Assembly: GCF_002797495.1 (NCBI RefSeq)
Contig: NZ_PGEZ01000001.1
Coordinates: forward strand, 1,550,001-1,614,000
Source of the DNA: Mumia flava
Lineage (GTDB): Bacteria; Actinomycetota; Actinomycetes; Propionibacteriales; Nocardioidaceae
Direction: 5' to 3'
Length of the DNA: 64,000 nt
Positions 41,799 through 52,020 of the stretch are shown piece after piece (the first letter of the stretch is position 1; each line of letters starts with the position of its first letter). A program made the translations under genes and the position numbers. Under the pieces are notes generated by a model that ran no database searches, had not been told where the DNA came from, and saw only the letters and a list, made by a program, of their open reading frames with translations.

Positions 41799-42809
41799 TC
41801 AGCTCGGGCGTCGCGAGGGCGCGGACTTCGCGGTCATCGCCGGGTCGGAGATCACCGCGTCGCCGAGGGCCTCGTCGATCGCCGCGAGCTGGGAGGCGTC
41901 GAGCTCGACGCCTCCGGCGCGCACGTTGTCGGTGACCTGCTCGGGGCGGGAGGCCCCGATGATCGCGGCCGCCACGTTGTCGTTCTGCAGCACCCACGCG
42001 ACGGCGAGCTGCGCCATCGTCAGACCGGCCTCCGCGGCGATCGGCTCCAGCTTCTGGACCCGGCCGAGGACGTCGTCGGTCATCCAGCGGCCGATCATGT
42101 CGGCGCCGCCCTTCTCGTCGGTCGCACGCGATCCCTCCGGCGGGGCCTGGCCCGGCTTGTACTTGCCGGTCAGGATCCCCTGCGCGATCGGCGACCAGAC
42201 GATCTGGCTGACGCCGAGCTCGCGGCTCGTCGGCACGACCTCCGACTCGATCACCCGCCACAGCATCGAGTACTGCGGCTGGCTCGAGATCAGCTGGATG
42301 CCGAGGTCCTGCGCGAGCGCATGCCCGGCGCGCAGCTGCTCCGCGGTCCACTCGCTCACTCCGATGTACAGCGCCTTGCCGCTGCGCACGACGTCCGCGA
42401 ACGCCTGCATCGTCTCCTCCAGCGGCGTCTCGGTGTCGTACCGGTGCGCCTGGTAGAGGTCGACGTAGTCGGTGCCGAGCCGCTTCAGGGAGCCGTTGAT
42501 CGACTCCATGATGTGCTTGCGCGAGAGGCCGGAGTCGTTCGGGCCGGCCGGGCCGGTCGGCCAGTAGACCTTGGTGAAGATCTCGAGCGACTCGCGCCGC
42601 TCGTTCGCCAGGGCCTCACCGAGGACCGCCTCGGCCTTCGTGTTCGCGTAGACGTCGGCGGTGTCGAACGTCGTGATGCCCTCCTCGAGGGCTTGCCGTA
42701 CGCACGCGGTCGCGACGTCGGCCTCGACCTGCGACCCGTGGGTCAACCAGTTGCCGTACGCGATCTCGCTGATCTTCAGTCCGCTGTTTCCCAGGTATCG
42801 AAACTTCAC
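41799..42809 (-). CDS. Aldo/keto reductase (Kv-beta/YghZ-like)
   Basis: 336 residues. K-F-R-Y-L-G-N-S-G-L-K-I-S start, F-D-T-A-D-V-Y near 48-54 with catalytic Asp and Tyr, K-V-Y near 78 and Y-Q-A-H-R-Y-D near 119 (catalytic Lys and His), W-S-P-I-A-Q-G-I-L-T-G-K-Y-K near 200-213 and G-A-S-R-P-E-Q near 296. NADPH-dependent reduction of aldehydes or ketones; physiological substrate unknown. GTG at 42809 is set by the canonical N-terminus and a TAGCGT 7 bases upstream. Confidence 0.93.
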   Translation of the reverse strand: MKFRYLGNSGLKISEIAYGNWLTHGSQVEADVATACVRQALEEGITTFDTADVYANTKAEAVLGEALANERRESLEIFTKVYWPTGPAGPNDSGLSRKHIMESINGSLKRLGTDYVDLYQAHRYDTETPLEETMQAFADVVRSGKALYIGVSEWTAEQLRAGHALAQDLGIQLISSQPQYSMLWRVIESEVVPTSRELGVSQIVWSPIAQGILTGKYKPGQAPPEGSRATDEKGGADMIGRWMTDDVLGRVQKLEPIAAEAGLTMAQLAVAWVLQNDNVAAAIIGASRPEQVTDNVRAGGVELDASQLAAIDEALGDAVISDPAMTAKSAPSRRPS

Positions 42810-42860
42810 CTGCCCCACGCTAGTTCGCGCACGCAACGAACACACACGGCGGAGGGCCAC

Positions 42861-43001
42861 CGCTGGTCGAGGCGGAGCGGAGCGCCGACAGAGCCGTTGG
42901 TCGAGGCGGAGCGGAGCGCCGACAGAGCCGTTGGTCGAGGCGGAGCGGAGCGCCGACACAACCGCTGGTCGAGGCGGAGCGGAGCGACGATCGAGACCCA
43001 T
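42861..43001. repeat. Four-copy 34-bp tandem array of the CGCTGGTCGAGGCGGAGCGG element
   Basis: Units start at 42861, 42895, 42929 and 42963 with nearly identical sequence (CG(C/T)TGGTCGAGGCGGAGCG core, then GAGCGCCGACAGAGC); the last ends GACGATCGAGACCC. It sits between the aldo/keto reductase and the PNPOx-like gene on the same strand. The same core occurs in the 5.6, 10.6 and 31.4 kb blocks. Confidence 0.9.
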
Positions 43002-43014
43002 CGACGGCGACTCG

Positions 43015-43458
43015 CTACGAGCGGACGATCCGACGCCCGGTGAGCTCGACCAGGTCCATCGCGACCCACAGCCGGCGCTCACCACCCGCCCACGGCGTCG
43101 CGCGGTCGGGCGCGAACAGCGAACGCAGGACGTCCGGGTCCTCCTCGCGGCGGGCGGTCCCCGACGCCAGCACGGACCATCCGGTGTGCGAGTCGGTGTC
43201 GATCCCGTCGATCTGGAACGACGCGTCCATCGAACCGCCGCCGGCGTCGAGGGCCTCGCCGAGCACGCCGAAGGGGACGGTCCGGAAGTACAGGGCCTCC
43301 TCGCGCACCATGTGGTTGACCGGGATCACCTGGATCCTGCCGTCCGCCACGAACGCGATCCGACCGGCACGCTGCCCGGCGAGCAGCTGCCGGCACTCGT
43401 GCGCGGTCAGCTCGACCAGCCGGGCCTGCGGCTCGAGGTGGTCACCCAGTTCGCTCAC
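43015..43458 (-). CDS. Pyridoxamine 5'-phosphate oxidase-like FMN/F420-binding split-barrel protein
   Basis: 147 residues. L-L-A-G-Q-R-A-G-R-I-A-F-V-A-D-G-R-I-Q-V-I-P-V-N-H near residues 25-49 and L-Y-F-R-T near 56 match the NimA/PNPOx-like family; later W-S-V-L-A-S-G-T-A-R-R near 93. Members bind FMN, heme or F420 and often act as small reductases. The GTG 43458 has a perfect AAGGAGG ribosome site. Located between ppgK and the repeat array. Confidence 0.85.
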   Translation of the reverse strand: MSELGDHLEPQARLVELTAHECRQLLAGQRAGRIAFVADGRIQVIPVNHMVREEALYFRTVPFGVLGEALDAGGGSMDASFQIDGIDTDSHTGWSVLASGTARREEDPDVLRSLFAPDRATPWAGGERRLWVAMDLVELTGRRIVRS

Positions 43459-43486
43459 CGGTCCTCCTTCGTACGGGCTCGCCGTC

Positions 43487-44269
43487 TCACTCGACCGTAC
43501 GGCGTCCGTGCGCGTGCTCGCGAGCGAGCCACGCCGCGCCGATGATGCCTGCCGCGTTGCCGAGCCGTGCCGCGACGATCGGGGCTCGCAGGTGCAGCAG
43601 CGGCAGGAAGTGCTCGGCGTGCTTCGCGACGCCCCCGCCGACCACGATCAGGTCCGGCCACAGCAGGTCCTCGACCCGCGCGAAGTACTCCTGCAGACGC
43701 TCGGCCCACTCCTCCCACGACAGGTCCTCGGACTCCCGTGCGTGCGACGACGCCCGCGTCTCGGCGTCGACCCCGTCGATCGTCAGGTGGCCGAGCTCGC
43801 TGTTCGGGACGAGGGCGCCCTCGTTGATCAGGGCGGTGCCGATCCCGGTGCCGAGCGTCGCGAGCAGCACGACGCCCGACGTGCCGCGCCCCGCGCCGTA
43901 CTGCAGCTCGCCCAGGCCGGCCGCGTCGGCGTCGTTCACGACGGTCACCGGTCGGCCGAGGCGCTCCTCGAACAGCCGCGACGCGTCCGTCCCGATCCAG
44001 CTCTGATCGATGTTGGCGGCCGTACGGACGAGCCCGCGCGTGACGACGGCCGGCACCGTGATGCCGACCGGGACGTCGTGGTCCTTGTTGTCGAAGTGCT
44101 CGACGATCTGCGCCACGACCTCGGCGACGGCCTCGGGGGTCGACTCCTCCGGCGTCTCGATCCGGAGACGGTCGTCGGCGAACTCGCCCTTCTTCAGGTC
44201 CACGGGCGCGCCCTTGATGCCGCTGCCGCCGATGTCGACGCCGATCGGATGGTGGCTCACGCGGCCCAT
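43487..44269 (-). CDS. ppgK: Polyphosphate glucokinase
   Basis: Phosphorylates glucose with polyphosphate or ATP. 260 residues of the ROK family: I-G-V-D-I-G-G-S-G-I-K-G-A-P-V-D near 9-24 (phosphate 1), N-D-A-D-A-A-G-L-G-E near 122-131 (catalytic Asp), L-A-T-L-G-T-G-I-G-T-A near 143-153 and S-E-L-G-H near 165. Size and N-terminal pattern match actinobacterial PpgK rather than longer ROK glucokinases. Start could also be the GTG at 44260 (VSHHPIGVDIG). 61 bases from hpd. Confidence 0.93.
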   Translation of the reverse strand: MGRVSHHPIGVDIGGSGIKGAPVDLKKGEFADDRLRIETPEESTPEAVAEVVAQIVEHFDNKDHDVPVGITVPAVVTRGLVRTAANIDQSWIGTDASRLFEERLGRPVTVVNDADAAGLGELQYGAGRGTSGVVLLATLGTGIGTALINEGALVPNSELGHLTIDGVDAETRASSHARESEDLSWEEWAERLQEYFARVEDLLWPDLIVVGGGVAKHAEHFLPLLHLRAPIVAARLGNAAGIIGAAWLAREHAHGRRTVE

Positions 44270-44330
44270 GCTGCCACCGGTCGAACGCGTCCGCAGGGAC
44301 TCGGCAGCGGCACCCGGGCATCGCGCGACC

Positions 44331-46188
<1,858 letters not shown>

Positions 46189-46194
46189 CCTGAC

Positions 46195-46268
46195 GCGCCC
46201 CCGATTCGACGGGTTGTGCACCGAATCAGCCGAGGACTTCGGTGGGAAACCCGTCAAATCGGGGGCGC
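46195..46268. terminator. Bidirectional hairpin (CCCCCGATTCGACGGGT family) between asnC-type gene and scoB
   Basis: Arms 46195-46215 and 46248-46268 pair over 21 bases with one mismatch; the loop contains a second stem CACCGAA/TTCGGTG. It lies between two convergent genes. Confidence 0.8.
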
Positions 46269-46282
46269 ACTCGGGCCGTCGT

Positions 46283-46912
46283 TCAGACGAGGACTGTCGC
46301 GCCCGTCTTCTCGCGCACCTCGTCGACCTCGACGCCCGGCGCCGTCTCGACGAGCCGCAGTCCGTCCTCGGTGACGTCGAGCACCGCGAGGTCGGTGATG
46401 ATCCGCTGGACGACGGCCTTGCCGGTCAGCGGCAGTGAGCAGTCGTCGACGATCTTGTGCGATCCGTCCTTGGCGACGTGCTCCATCAGCACGACCACGC
46501 GGCGCGCGCCGTGCACGAGGTCCATCGCGCCGCCCATGCCCTTGACCATCTTCCCGGGGATCATCCAGTTCGCGATGTCGCCGGTCCGCGAGACCTGCAT
46601 CGCGCCGAGGATCGCGGCGTCGATCTTGCCGCCGCGGATCATCCCGAAGCTGGTCGCGGAGTCGAAGTACGACGCGCCCGGCCGTACGGTCACGGTCTCC
46701 TTGCCGGCGTTGACCAGGTCCGGGTCCTCGTCACCGGCGTACGGGGAGGCGCCGACGCCGAGGATCCCGTTCTCGCTCTGGAGCACGAGCTCGACGTCGT
46801 CGGGCACGAAGTTCGGGACCAGGGTCGGAAGGCCGATCCCGAGGTTCACGTACATCCCGTCGTCGAGCTCGGCCGCCGCGCGGGCCGCCATCTCGTCTCG
46901 CGTCCACGCCAT
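46283..46912 (-). CDS. scoB: Succinyl-CoA:3-ketoacid-CoA transferase subunit B
   Basis: 209 residues. Active-site Glu in L-Q-S-E-N-G-I-L-G near residue 47-54 (acyl-enzyme Glu), [11 protein letters not shown] near 22-32, and G-G-A-M-D-L-V near 124. With ScoA it moves CoA from succinyl-CoA to acetoacetate, the end product of homogentisate degradation. AGGAGG 8-9 bases before ATG 46912; only one base separates it from the scoA stop. Ends next to the convergent hairpin. Confidence 0.95.
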   Translation of the reverse strand: MAWTRDEMAARAAAELDDGMYVNLGIGLPTLVPNFVPDDVELVLQSENGILGVGASPYAGDEDPDLVNAGKETVTVRPGASYFDSATSFGMIRGGKIDAAILGAMQVSRTGDIANWMIPGKMVKGMGGAMDLVHGARRVVVLMEHVAKDGSHKIVDDCSLPLTGKAVVQRIITDLAVLDVTEDGLRLVETAPGVEVDEVREKTGATVLV

Positions 46913-46913
46913 G

Positions 46914-47720
46914 TCAGCTCTCCTCCTGGCTCGCCGCGCCGTCCGCGTCCGGGCGGGGTCGGGTGACGACCTTCTCGATCCGCTTGTCCGCCGCCTGCTC
47001 CGGCGTCAGCTCCACCACGCGGTGGACGTACGCGCCGGGGGTGTGGATCTCGTCGGGATCGAGCTCGCCGGGCTCGACGAGGTGCTCGACCTCGGCGATC
47101 GTGACCCGGCCGCACATCGCGGCGAGCGGGTTGAAGTTGCGCGCGGCCTTGCGGAAGACGAGGTTGCCGTGGCGGTCGCCCTTCCAGGCCCGGACGAGGC
47201 CCGCGTCGGCGACCAGCGCGTGCTCGAGGACGAACTCCTGCGGCCCGCGGTCGGTCTCGAAGACCTGGGTCTGCTTCGCCGGGGACGTGACGGCGACCGT
47301 GCCGTCGGAGTGGTAGCGCCACGGCAGACCGCCGTCGGCGATCTGGGTGCCGACGCCGGTCGCGGTGAAGAAGGCCGGGATACCCGATCCGCCGGCGCGC
47401 ATCCGCTCCGCGAGCGTGCCCTGCGGGGTCAGCTCGACCTCGAGCTCGCCGGCGAGGTACTGCCGCGCGAACTCCTTGTTCTCCCCCACGTACGACGCGA
47501 CGACCCGGCGCAGCCGGCCCGCGCCGAGCAGCACGCCGAGCCCCCAGTCGTCGACACCGGCGTTGTTGGAGACGACCTCCAGCTCGTCCGTGCCGCGACG
47601 CAGCAGCGCGTCGATCAGCACCGACGGGATGCCGCACAGCCCGAATCCGCCCACGGCGAGCGTCGCGCCCGCCGCGATGTCAGCGACCGCCTCGTCGGCG
47701 GACCCCACGACCTTGTCCAT
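46914..47720 (-). CDS. scoA: Succinyl-CoA:3-ketoacid-CoA transferase subunit A
   Basis: 268 residues. [15 protein letters not shown] near 18-32 is the glycine-rich CoA-binding signature; N-N-A-G near 53, [13 protein letters not shown] near 113-125, and [11 protein letters not shown] near 174 are the other conserved segments. The C-terminus has a 20-residue polar tail ([12 protein letters not shown]). ATG 47720 with GAGGGAG upstream. Divergent from an IclR gene. Confidence 0.94.
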   Translation of the reverse strand: MDKVVGSADEAVADIAAGATLAVGGFGLCGIPSVLIDALLRRGTDELEVVSNNAGVDDWGLGVLLGAGRLRRVVASYVGENKEFARQYLAGELEVELTPQGTLAERMRAGGSGIPAFFTATGVGTQIADGGLPWRYHSDGTVAVTSPAKQTQVFETDRGPQEFVLEHALVADAGLVRAWKGDRHGNLVFRKAARNFNPLAAMCGRVTIAEVEHLVEPGELDPDEIHTPGAYVHRVVELTPEQAADKRIEKVVTRPRPDADGAASQEES

Positions 47721-47836
47721 CAGCTCTCCCTCTTCGTCGACTGGGGTCCATCACACGCGGCCGGAGTGAGGGTGGTCAAGGAACAACCGCCGCTAGTCCA
47801 TGCAATTGCTCAGTCCATGGAAACATCGGACGGGGA

Positions 47837-47855
47837 GCGTTCATTCAACGAACGC
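47837..47855. promoter_or_regulatory. Operator candidate between scoAB and the IclR gene
   Basis: GCGTTC-N7-GAACGC is a perfect 6+6 palindrome, the arrangement seen at IclR-type operators. It is 22 bases upstream of the regulator start and about 117 bases upstream of scoA, so it can control both. Two AGTCCATG words lie at 47796 and 47812. Confidence 0.5.
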
Positions 47856-47876
47856 CGCGACAGGGAGGCGGATCCG

Positions 47877-48644
47877 TTGAGCACCGACGGTGTGGTCGAG
47901 AAAGTCGGGCCGCTGCTGCGCGCGGTCGCCGGGCACGAGCCGGGCGGCGCGACGACCTCCGATCTGGCCCGCGAGACCCGCCTCAACCGCTCGACCACGC
48001 ACCGGCTGCTGGGGTCGCTCGAGGCGCAGGGCCTGGTGGAGCGCGACCCCGCCACCGCCCGCTGGATGCTCGGGCCCGAGACCTTCCTGCTCGGCAGCGC
48101 GGCGGCGTCCCGCTACGACGTGAGCGCGCTCGCCCGGCCGGTCGTGCACGCCCTGTCCGAGGCGAGCGGGGAGAGCGCGTTCTTCTCGGTCCTGCGCGGG
48201 ACCGAGACCGTGTGCCTGATCCGCGAGGACGGCAGCTTCCCGCTCCGCTCCCACGTCCTGCACGAGGGGATCCGCTTCCCGCTCGGCGTCGCGTCGGCGG
48301 GTCTGGTGATCCTGGCGTTCCTCCCGGCCGAGGAGGCCGACGCGTACCTCGCGACCGCCCGCCTCGAGGACACGTACGGGCCGGCGCACGCCGCCGAGCC
48401 CCTGCGTGCGCGGCTCGCCGACGCCCGCCGCCTGGGCTACGCGGTGAACCCGGGTCTGATCGTCGAGGGGAGCTGGGGGATGGGTGCCGCGGTGTTCGAC
48501 GCTGCCGACCGTCCCACCGGCGCGCTCAGCCTGACCGGGGTCGAGCACCGGTTCGCGGCGCAGCGCCGACCCGAGCTCGGCCGGCTCCTGCTCGACGCCG
48601 CCCACCGGCTGTCCGCCGCGCTCGCACCCGGCCGTACGCGCTGA
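47877..48644 (+). CDS. IclR family transcriptional regulator
   Basis: 255 residues: winged HTH (T-T-S-D-L-A-R-E-T-R-L-N-R-S-T-T-H-R-L-L-G-S-L) at 27-49, then the IclR effector domain (G-I-R-F-P-L-G-V-A-S-A-G-L-V-I-L near 131-146; L-G-Y-A-V-N near 191). The TTG start at 47877 is chosen because GGGAGG sits 8 bases upstream and the perfect GCGTTC palindrome is then intergenic; an ATG at 47817 would put that palindrome inside the coding region. Divergent from scoAB, which it probably regulates. Confidence 0.9.
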   Translation: MSTDGVVEKVGPLLRAVAGHEPGGATTSDLARETRLNRSTTHRLLGSLEAQGLVERDPATARWMLGPETFLLGSAAASRYDVSALARPVVHALSEASGESAFFSVLRGTETVCLIREDGSFPLRSHVLHEGIRFPLGVASAGLVILAFLPAEEADAYLATARLEDTYGPAHAAEPLRARLADARRLGYAVNPGLIVEGSWGMGAAVFDAADRPTGALSLTGVEHRFAAQRRPELGRLLLDAAHRLSAALAPGRTR

Positions 48645-48653
48645 GGGGCCGTT

Positions 48654-48728
48654 GCGTCCCCGATTCGACGGGTCTCCCACCGAACCTGAGGTCAAGAAGC
48701 GTGGAGAACGCGTCAAATCGAGGACGCG
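48654..48728. terminator. Bidirectional hairpin (CCCCGATTCGACGGG family) between iclR and hmgA
   Basis: GCGTCCCCGATTCGACGGG pairs with the region around 48708-48727 (CGCGTCAAATCGAGGACGCG), with three mismatches. Same family as the hairpin at 46195-46268, again between convergent genes. Confidence 0.75.
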
Positions 48729-48738
48729 TCGCAGTGCG

Positions 48739-49932
48739 TCAGAGCTGCCGCCCCGCCCAGCTCCACGCGTACGCGCCGTCGTCCACTGCGCGCCCGCCCT
48801 CGCCGACTTCCAACGGACGGAACGTGTCGACCATGACCGCGAGCTCGTCGAACGCCTCCGCGCCCAGCGACGCCTCGATCGCGTCCGGCTGCGGCCCGTG
48901 CGCGTACCCGCCCGGGTGGAGCGTGATCGAGCCGAGCCCGATCCCCGACCCCTTGCGCGCCTCGTAGTCCCCGGCGACGTAGAACATCACCTCGTCGGAG
49001 TCGACATTCGAGTGGTAGTACGGCACCGGGATCGAGCCCGGGTGGTAGTCGACCTTGCGCGGCACGAACGCGCAGACCACGAAGTTGTACCCCTCGAAGA
49101 CCTGGTGCACCGGCGGCGGCTGGTGCACCTTGCCGGTGATCGGCATGAAGTCGGCGACGTCGAACGTGTACGGGTACAGGCAGCCGTCCCAGCCGACCAC
49201 GTCGAACGGGTGCGTCGCGTACGTCATCCGCGTGCCGACGATCCCCGACGGCCCCGGCCCGCGGTGCTTCACCAGCACCTCGACGTCGGTCCCCTCCTCG
49301 AGCAGCGGCTCGGACGGTCCGTGCAGGTCGCGCTCGCAGTACGGCGCGTGCTCGAGCAGCTGCCCGTAGCGCGACAGGTAGCGCTTCGGCGGCGCGATGT
49401 GGCTGTTGCCCTCGATCGCGTAGGCCCGGGTGATCGTCGCCGGCACCCAACGGTGGGTCGTGGCGCGCGGGATCACCACGAAGTCGCCGGTCGCGTACGG
49501 CACGGTGCCGAACACGGTCTCGACCACGCCCTCGCCCTCCTCCACGAACACGCACTCGTCGCCGAGGGCGTTGCGGTAGTACGGAGAGGTCGCGCCCGCC
49601 ACCGCGTACGAGATCCGTACGTCGCCGTTGCCGAGGACGAGCCGCCGGTGCGTCACGGGGTCGTGCGACTTCGCGTCGGTGTCGTCGGCCAGGTCGTGCA
49701 GCCGCAGGTGCAGCGGCTTCAGCGGGTGGTTGGCCACCGTCGCGAGGTCCGGCAGCTCCCAGACCTCGCTGGCGACGATCGCCGACGGGACCCCGCGGTG
49801 GTAGAGCAGCGACGAGTCGGAGGAGAACCCCTCCTCGCCCATCAGCTCCTCGCGGCGCAGGCGGCCGTCGTCGTCGCGGAGCTGCGTGTGCCGTTGACGC
49901 GGCACCTCGCCCACGCACCGGTAGTACGCCAT
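48739..49932 (-). CDS. hmgA: Homogentisate 1,2-dioxygenase
   Basis: Fe(II) dioxygenase cleaving homogentisate to maleylacetoacetate. 397 residues, shorter than the proteobacterial/human enzyme and typical of the actinobacterial type. Visible: Y-R-C-V-G-E-V-P-R-Q-R-H start, D-F-V-V-I-P-R-A-T-T-H-R-W near 149-161, R-Y-G-Q-L-L-E-H near 187, H-Q-V-F-E-G-Y-N-F-V-V-C-A-F-V-P-R near 282, and P-Y-Y-H-S-N near 308 with iron-site His and E-V-M-F-Y-V-A-G-D-Y-E near 319. ATG 49932 has AAAGGTGG upstream. Divergent from fahA. Confidence 0.95.
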   Translation of the reverse strand: MAYYRCVGEVPRQRHTQLRDDDGRLRREELMGEEGFSSDSSLLYHRGVPSAIVASEVWELPDLATVANHPLKPLHLRLHDLADDTDAKSHDPVTHRRLVLGNGDVRISYAVAGATSPYYRNALGDECVFVEEGEGVVETVFGTVPYATGDFVVIPRATTHRWVPATITRAYAIEGNSHIAPPKRYLSRYGQLLEHAPYCERDLHGPSEPLLEEGTDVEVLVKHRGPGPSGIVGTRMTYATHPFDVVGWDGCLYPYTFDVADFMPITGKVHQPPPVHQVFEGYNFVVCAFVPRKVDYHPGSIPVPYYHSNVDSDEVMFYVAGDYEARKGSGIGLGSITLHPGGYAHGPQPDAIEASLGAEAFDELAVMVDTFRPLEVGEGGRAVDDGAYAWSWAGRQL

Positions 49933-49944
49933 CGTGACCACCTT

Positions 49945-49959
49945 TCCCGATTGTCGGGA
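49945..49959. promoter_or_regulatory. Operator candidate between hmgA and fahA
   Basis: TCCCGA-TTG-TCGGGA, a perfect palindrome of 6+6 with 3-base centre, 12 bases upstream of hmgA and 44 upstream of fahA. It lies between the hmgA ribosome site and the fahA promoter, so it could act on both. The IclR gene two positions to the right is a candidate regulator. Confidence 0.45.
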
Positions 49960-50002
49960 CGCGCTGTTCTCTTATCGGTCATCGTCGGTCTACGGTAGGG
50001 GC

Positions 50003-51313
50003 GTGTCAACCTGCTGGGTGGACGGAGCGAACGGCTCCGGCTTCGACGTGGACCACCTCCCGTACGGGGTGGTCGCCGACCCCGACCGCGACGGCGACGC
50101 GGCCCGCACGGCCGTACGGATCGGGCCGTACGCGCTCGACCTCGCCGAGGCCGCCGCGACTCGTCCGAGCGGCGCGCCGGAGTTCGCAGCGCTGCTCGAC
50201 GCCCCGACCCTGAACCCGCTGATGGGCGCCGGCCGGGAGGCGTGGACGCAGCTGCGGACCTGGCTCGCCGAGGGCCTGACCGACCCGGACGTTCAGCACT
50301 CCTGGGAGCCGCTGCTGCGACCGGTCGAGGAGCTCGACGCGCGGCTGCCGTTCGAGGTCGCCGACTACGTCGACTTCTACGCCTCCGAGCACCACGCGAG
50401 CAACGTCGGCCGGATCCTGCGCCCCGGAGCCGAGCCGCTCCTCCCGAACTGGCGCCACCTCCCGGTCGGCTACCACGGTCGCTCCGGCACGGTCGTCGTC
50501 TCCGGCACCGGCGTCCGGAGGCCGTGCGGTCAGCGCCGCTCGCGGGACGCGGACACGCCGGTGTTCGGGCCGAGCGCGCGGCTCGACCTGGAGGCCGAGG
50601 TCGGGTTCGTCGTGGGGACGGCGAGCCGGTTGGAGGAGCCGGTGCCGGCGAGCGCGTTCACGGACCACGTGTTCGGCGTGGTCCTGCTGAACGACTGGTC
50701 GGCGCGTGACATCCAGGCCTGGGAGTACGTCCCGCTCGGGCCGTTCCTGGGCAAGTCGTTCGCCACCTCGGTCGCAGCCTGGGTGACACCGCTGGAGGCG
50801 CTCGATCACGCGCGGGTGCCACTGCCGCCCCGGGACGTCGAGCTGCTGCCGTACCTGCAGGTGGAGGACCCGGCCGGATACGACCTGACGCTCGAGGTCG
50901 AGATCGGCGGTGCCGTCGTCGCCCGGCCGCCGTACCGCACGATGCACTGGTCCCCGGCCCAGATGATGGCCCACCTGACGGTCAACGGTGCCTCGATGCG
51001 GACCGGCGACCTGTTCGCGTCCGGGACGGTCTCGGGACCGGAGCGCGACGAGCGCGGCTGCCTCCTCGAGCTGTCGTGGGGAGGCCACGAGCCGTGGCTG
51101 CTCCACGGCGAGGAGCGCACCTTTCTGCGGGTCGGCGACGAGGTGGTCCTGCGCGCCACCGCCCCGGGCGCGCTGGGCCCGATCACGCTCGCCGAGGTGA
51201 GCGGCACGATCCTGCCGGCGCACGCGGACCCGTACGTGCTCGACCACCACGTCCGGGACCGTCACGTGCGCGATTCGGGCGATCCGGGGAAGAGCCATGG
51301 CCGCGATTCCTGA
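50003..51313 (+). CDS. fahA: Fumarylacetoacetase
   Basis: Splits fumarylacetoacetate to fumarate and acetoacetate. 436 residues. Catalytic core: D-F-Y-A-S-E-H-H-A-S-N-V-G near 126-138 (metal-site Asp and catalytic His), L-D-L-E-A-E-V-G-F-V-V-G near 193-204, L-L-N-D-W-S-A-R-D-I-Q-A-W-E-Y-V-P-L-G-P near 228-247, and G-D-L-F-A-S-G-T-V-S-G-P near 335. GTG 50003 has TACGGT 6 bases upstream (leaderless) and the standard N-terminus. Overlaps the IclR gene by 17 bases. Confidence 0.95.
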   Translation: MSTCWVDGANGSGFDVDHLPYGVVADPDRDGDAARTAVRIGPYALDLAEAAATRPSGAPEFAALLDAPTLNPLMGAGREAWTQLRTWLAEGLTDPDVQHSWEPLLRPVEELDARLPFEVADYVDFYASEHHASNVGRILRPGAEPLLPNWRHLPVGYHGRSGTVVVSGTGVRRPCGQRRSRDADTPVFGPSARLDLEAEVGFVVGTASRLEEPVPASAFTDHVFGVVLLNDWSARDIQAWEYVPLGPFLGKSFATSVAAWVTPLEALDHARVPLPPRDVELLPYLQVEDPAGYDLTLEVEIGGAVVARPPYRTMHWSPAQMMAHLTVNGASMRTGDLFASGTVSGPERDERGCLLELSWGGHEPWLLHGEERTFLRVGDEVVLRATAPGALGPITLAEVSGTILPAHADPYVLDHHVRDRHVRDSGDPGKSHGRDS

Positions 51314-52004
51314 CCAGACCGCCCGAATCGTGGACGGGGCCGAGGGTTCGCAGACCCTCGAGCGTGGGCTCGCCGTGCTCGAAGCGGTCGCGGGCGCACC
51401 GAAGCCGATGACGGCGGCGCAGGTGGTCGCCGTGACCGGGCTGCACCGCTCGGTCACGCACCGGCTGCTGGTGTCGCTGCAGCGCACGGGTTTCGTCGTC
51501 CGCGACTCCGGCGGCTGCTTCCGCAGCGGGCCGACGCTGCACGGGCTCGTCGAGGTCACGCGTCCCTCGTTGCGTGAGCTCGCCGTCCCCGTGCTGCACG
51601 CGCTGGGCGCCGAGCTCGACGCCACCGCGACGCTGGTCGAGGCGATCGGCGGTGCGGCGGTCGCGACCGTCGTCGCCGAGCCGCCGGGCGACGGTCCCCG
51701 CTTCTCCTACCGGGTCGGCAACCGCGACCCGCTGGACCGCGGCGCCGGCGGACTTGCGGCGCTCGCGTCCGGTCCGCCGACCGCGGGCGAGGCGCCGCGG
51801 GTCGCCGAGGTCCGTGCCCGCGGCTGGGTGCGCACGGACTCCGAGCTCAACGCCGGCGCGTACGGGGTGGCGGCGCCGATCACGTCGGTCCCGGGCGTCC
51901 GCGCCGCCGTCACGATCGTCACCCACCGCGCCGACGTCGCCGACGCGGCGGTCGAGCCCGTACGGCGTGCCGCCGCGGCGCTCACCGACGCGACCCGCCG
52001 CTGA
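51297..52004 (+). CDS. IclR family transcriptional regulator, likely of the homogentisate genes
   Basis: 235 residues with winged HTH (T-A-A-Q-V-V-A-V-T-G-L-H-R-S-V-T-H-R-L-L-V-S-L) near 39-61 and a somewhat short IclR effector domain (A-T-A-T-L-V-E-A-I-G-G-A-A; G-A-Y-G-V-A-A-P-I near 189-197). It starts within the end of fahA, so it is co-translated with it. Probably regulates hmgA-fahA (inference). An 11-base perfect inverted repeat (CGATTCGGGCG, arms at 51271-51281 and 51320-51330) spans the overlap region. Confidence 0.9.
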   Translation: MAAIPDQTARIVDGAEGSQTLERGLAVLEAVAGAPKPMTAAQVVAVTGLHRSVTHRLLVSLQRTGFVVRDSGGCFRSGPTLHGLVEVTRPSLRELAVPVLHALGAELDATATLVEAIGGAAVATVVAEPPGDGPRFSYRVGNRDPLDRGAGGLAALASGPPTAGEAPRVAEVRARGWVRTDSELNAGAYGVAAPITSVPGVRAAVTIVTHRADVADAAVEPVRRAAAALTDATRR

Positions 52005-52020
52005 GGCAGGGCGCCGCGTC

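Noticed and set aside
46242-47876. Large N-terminal extension of the IclR gene
   Set aside because: It covers scoB and scoA in antisense; GGGAGG-TTG at 47877 gives a normal IclR length.
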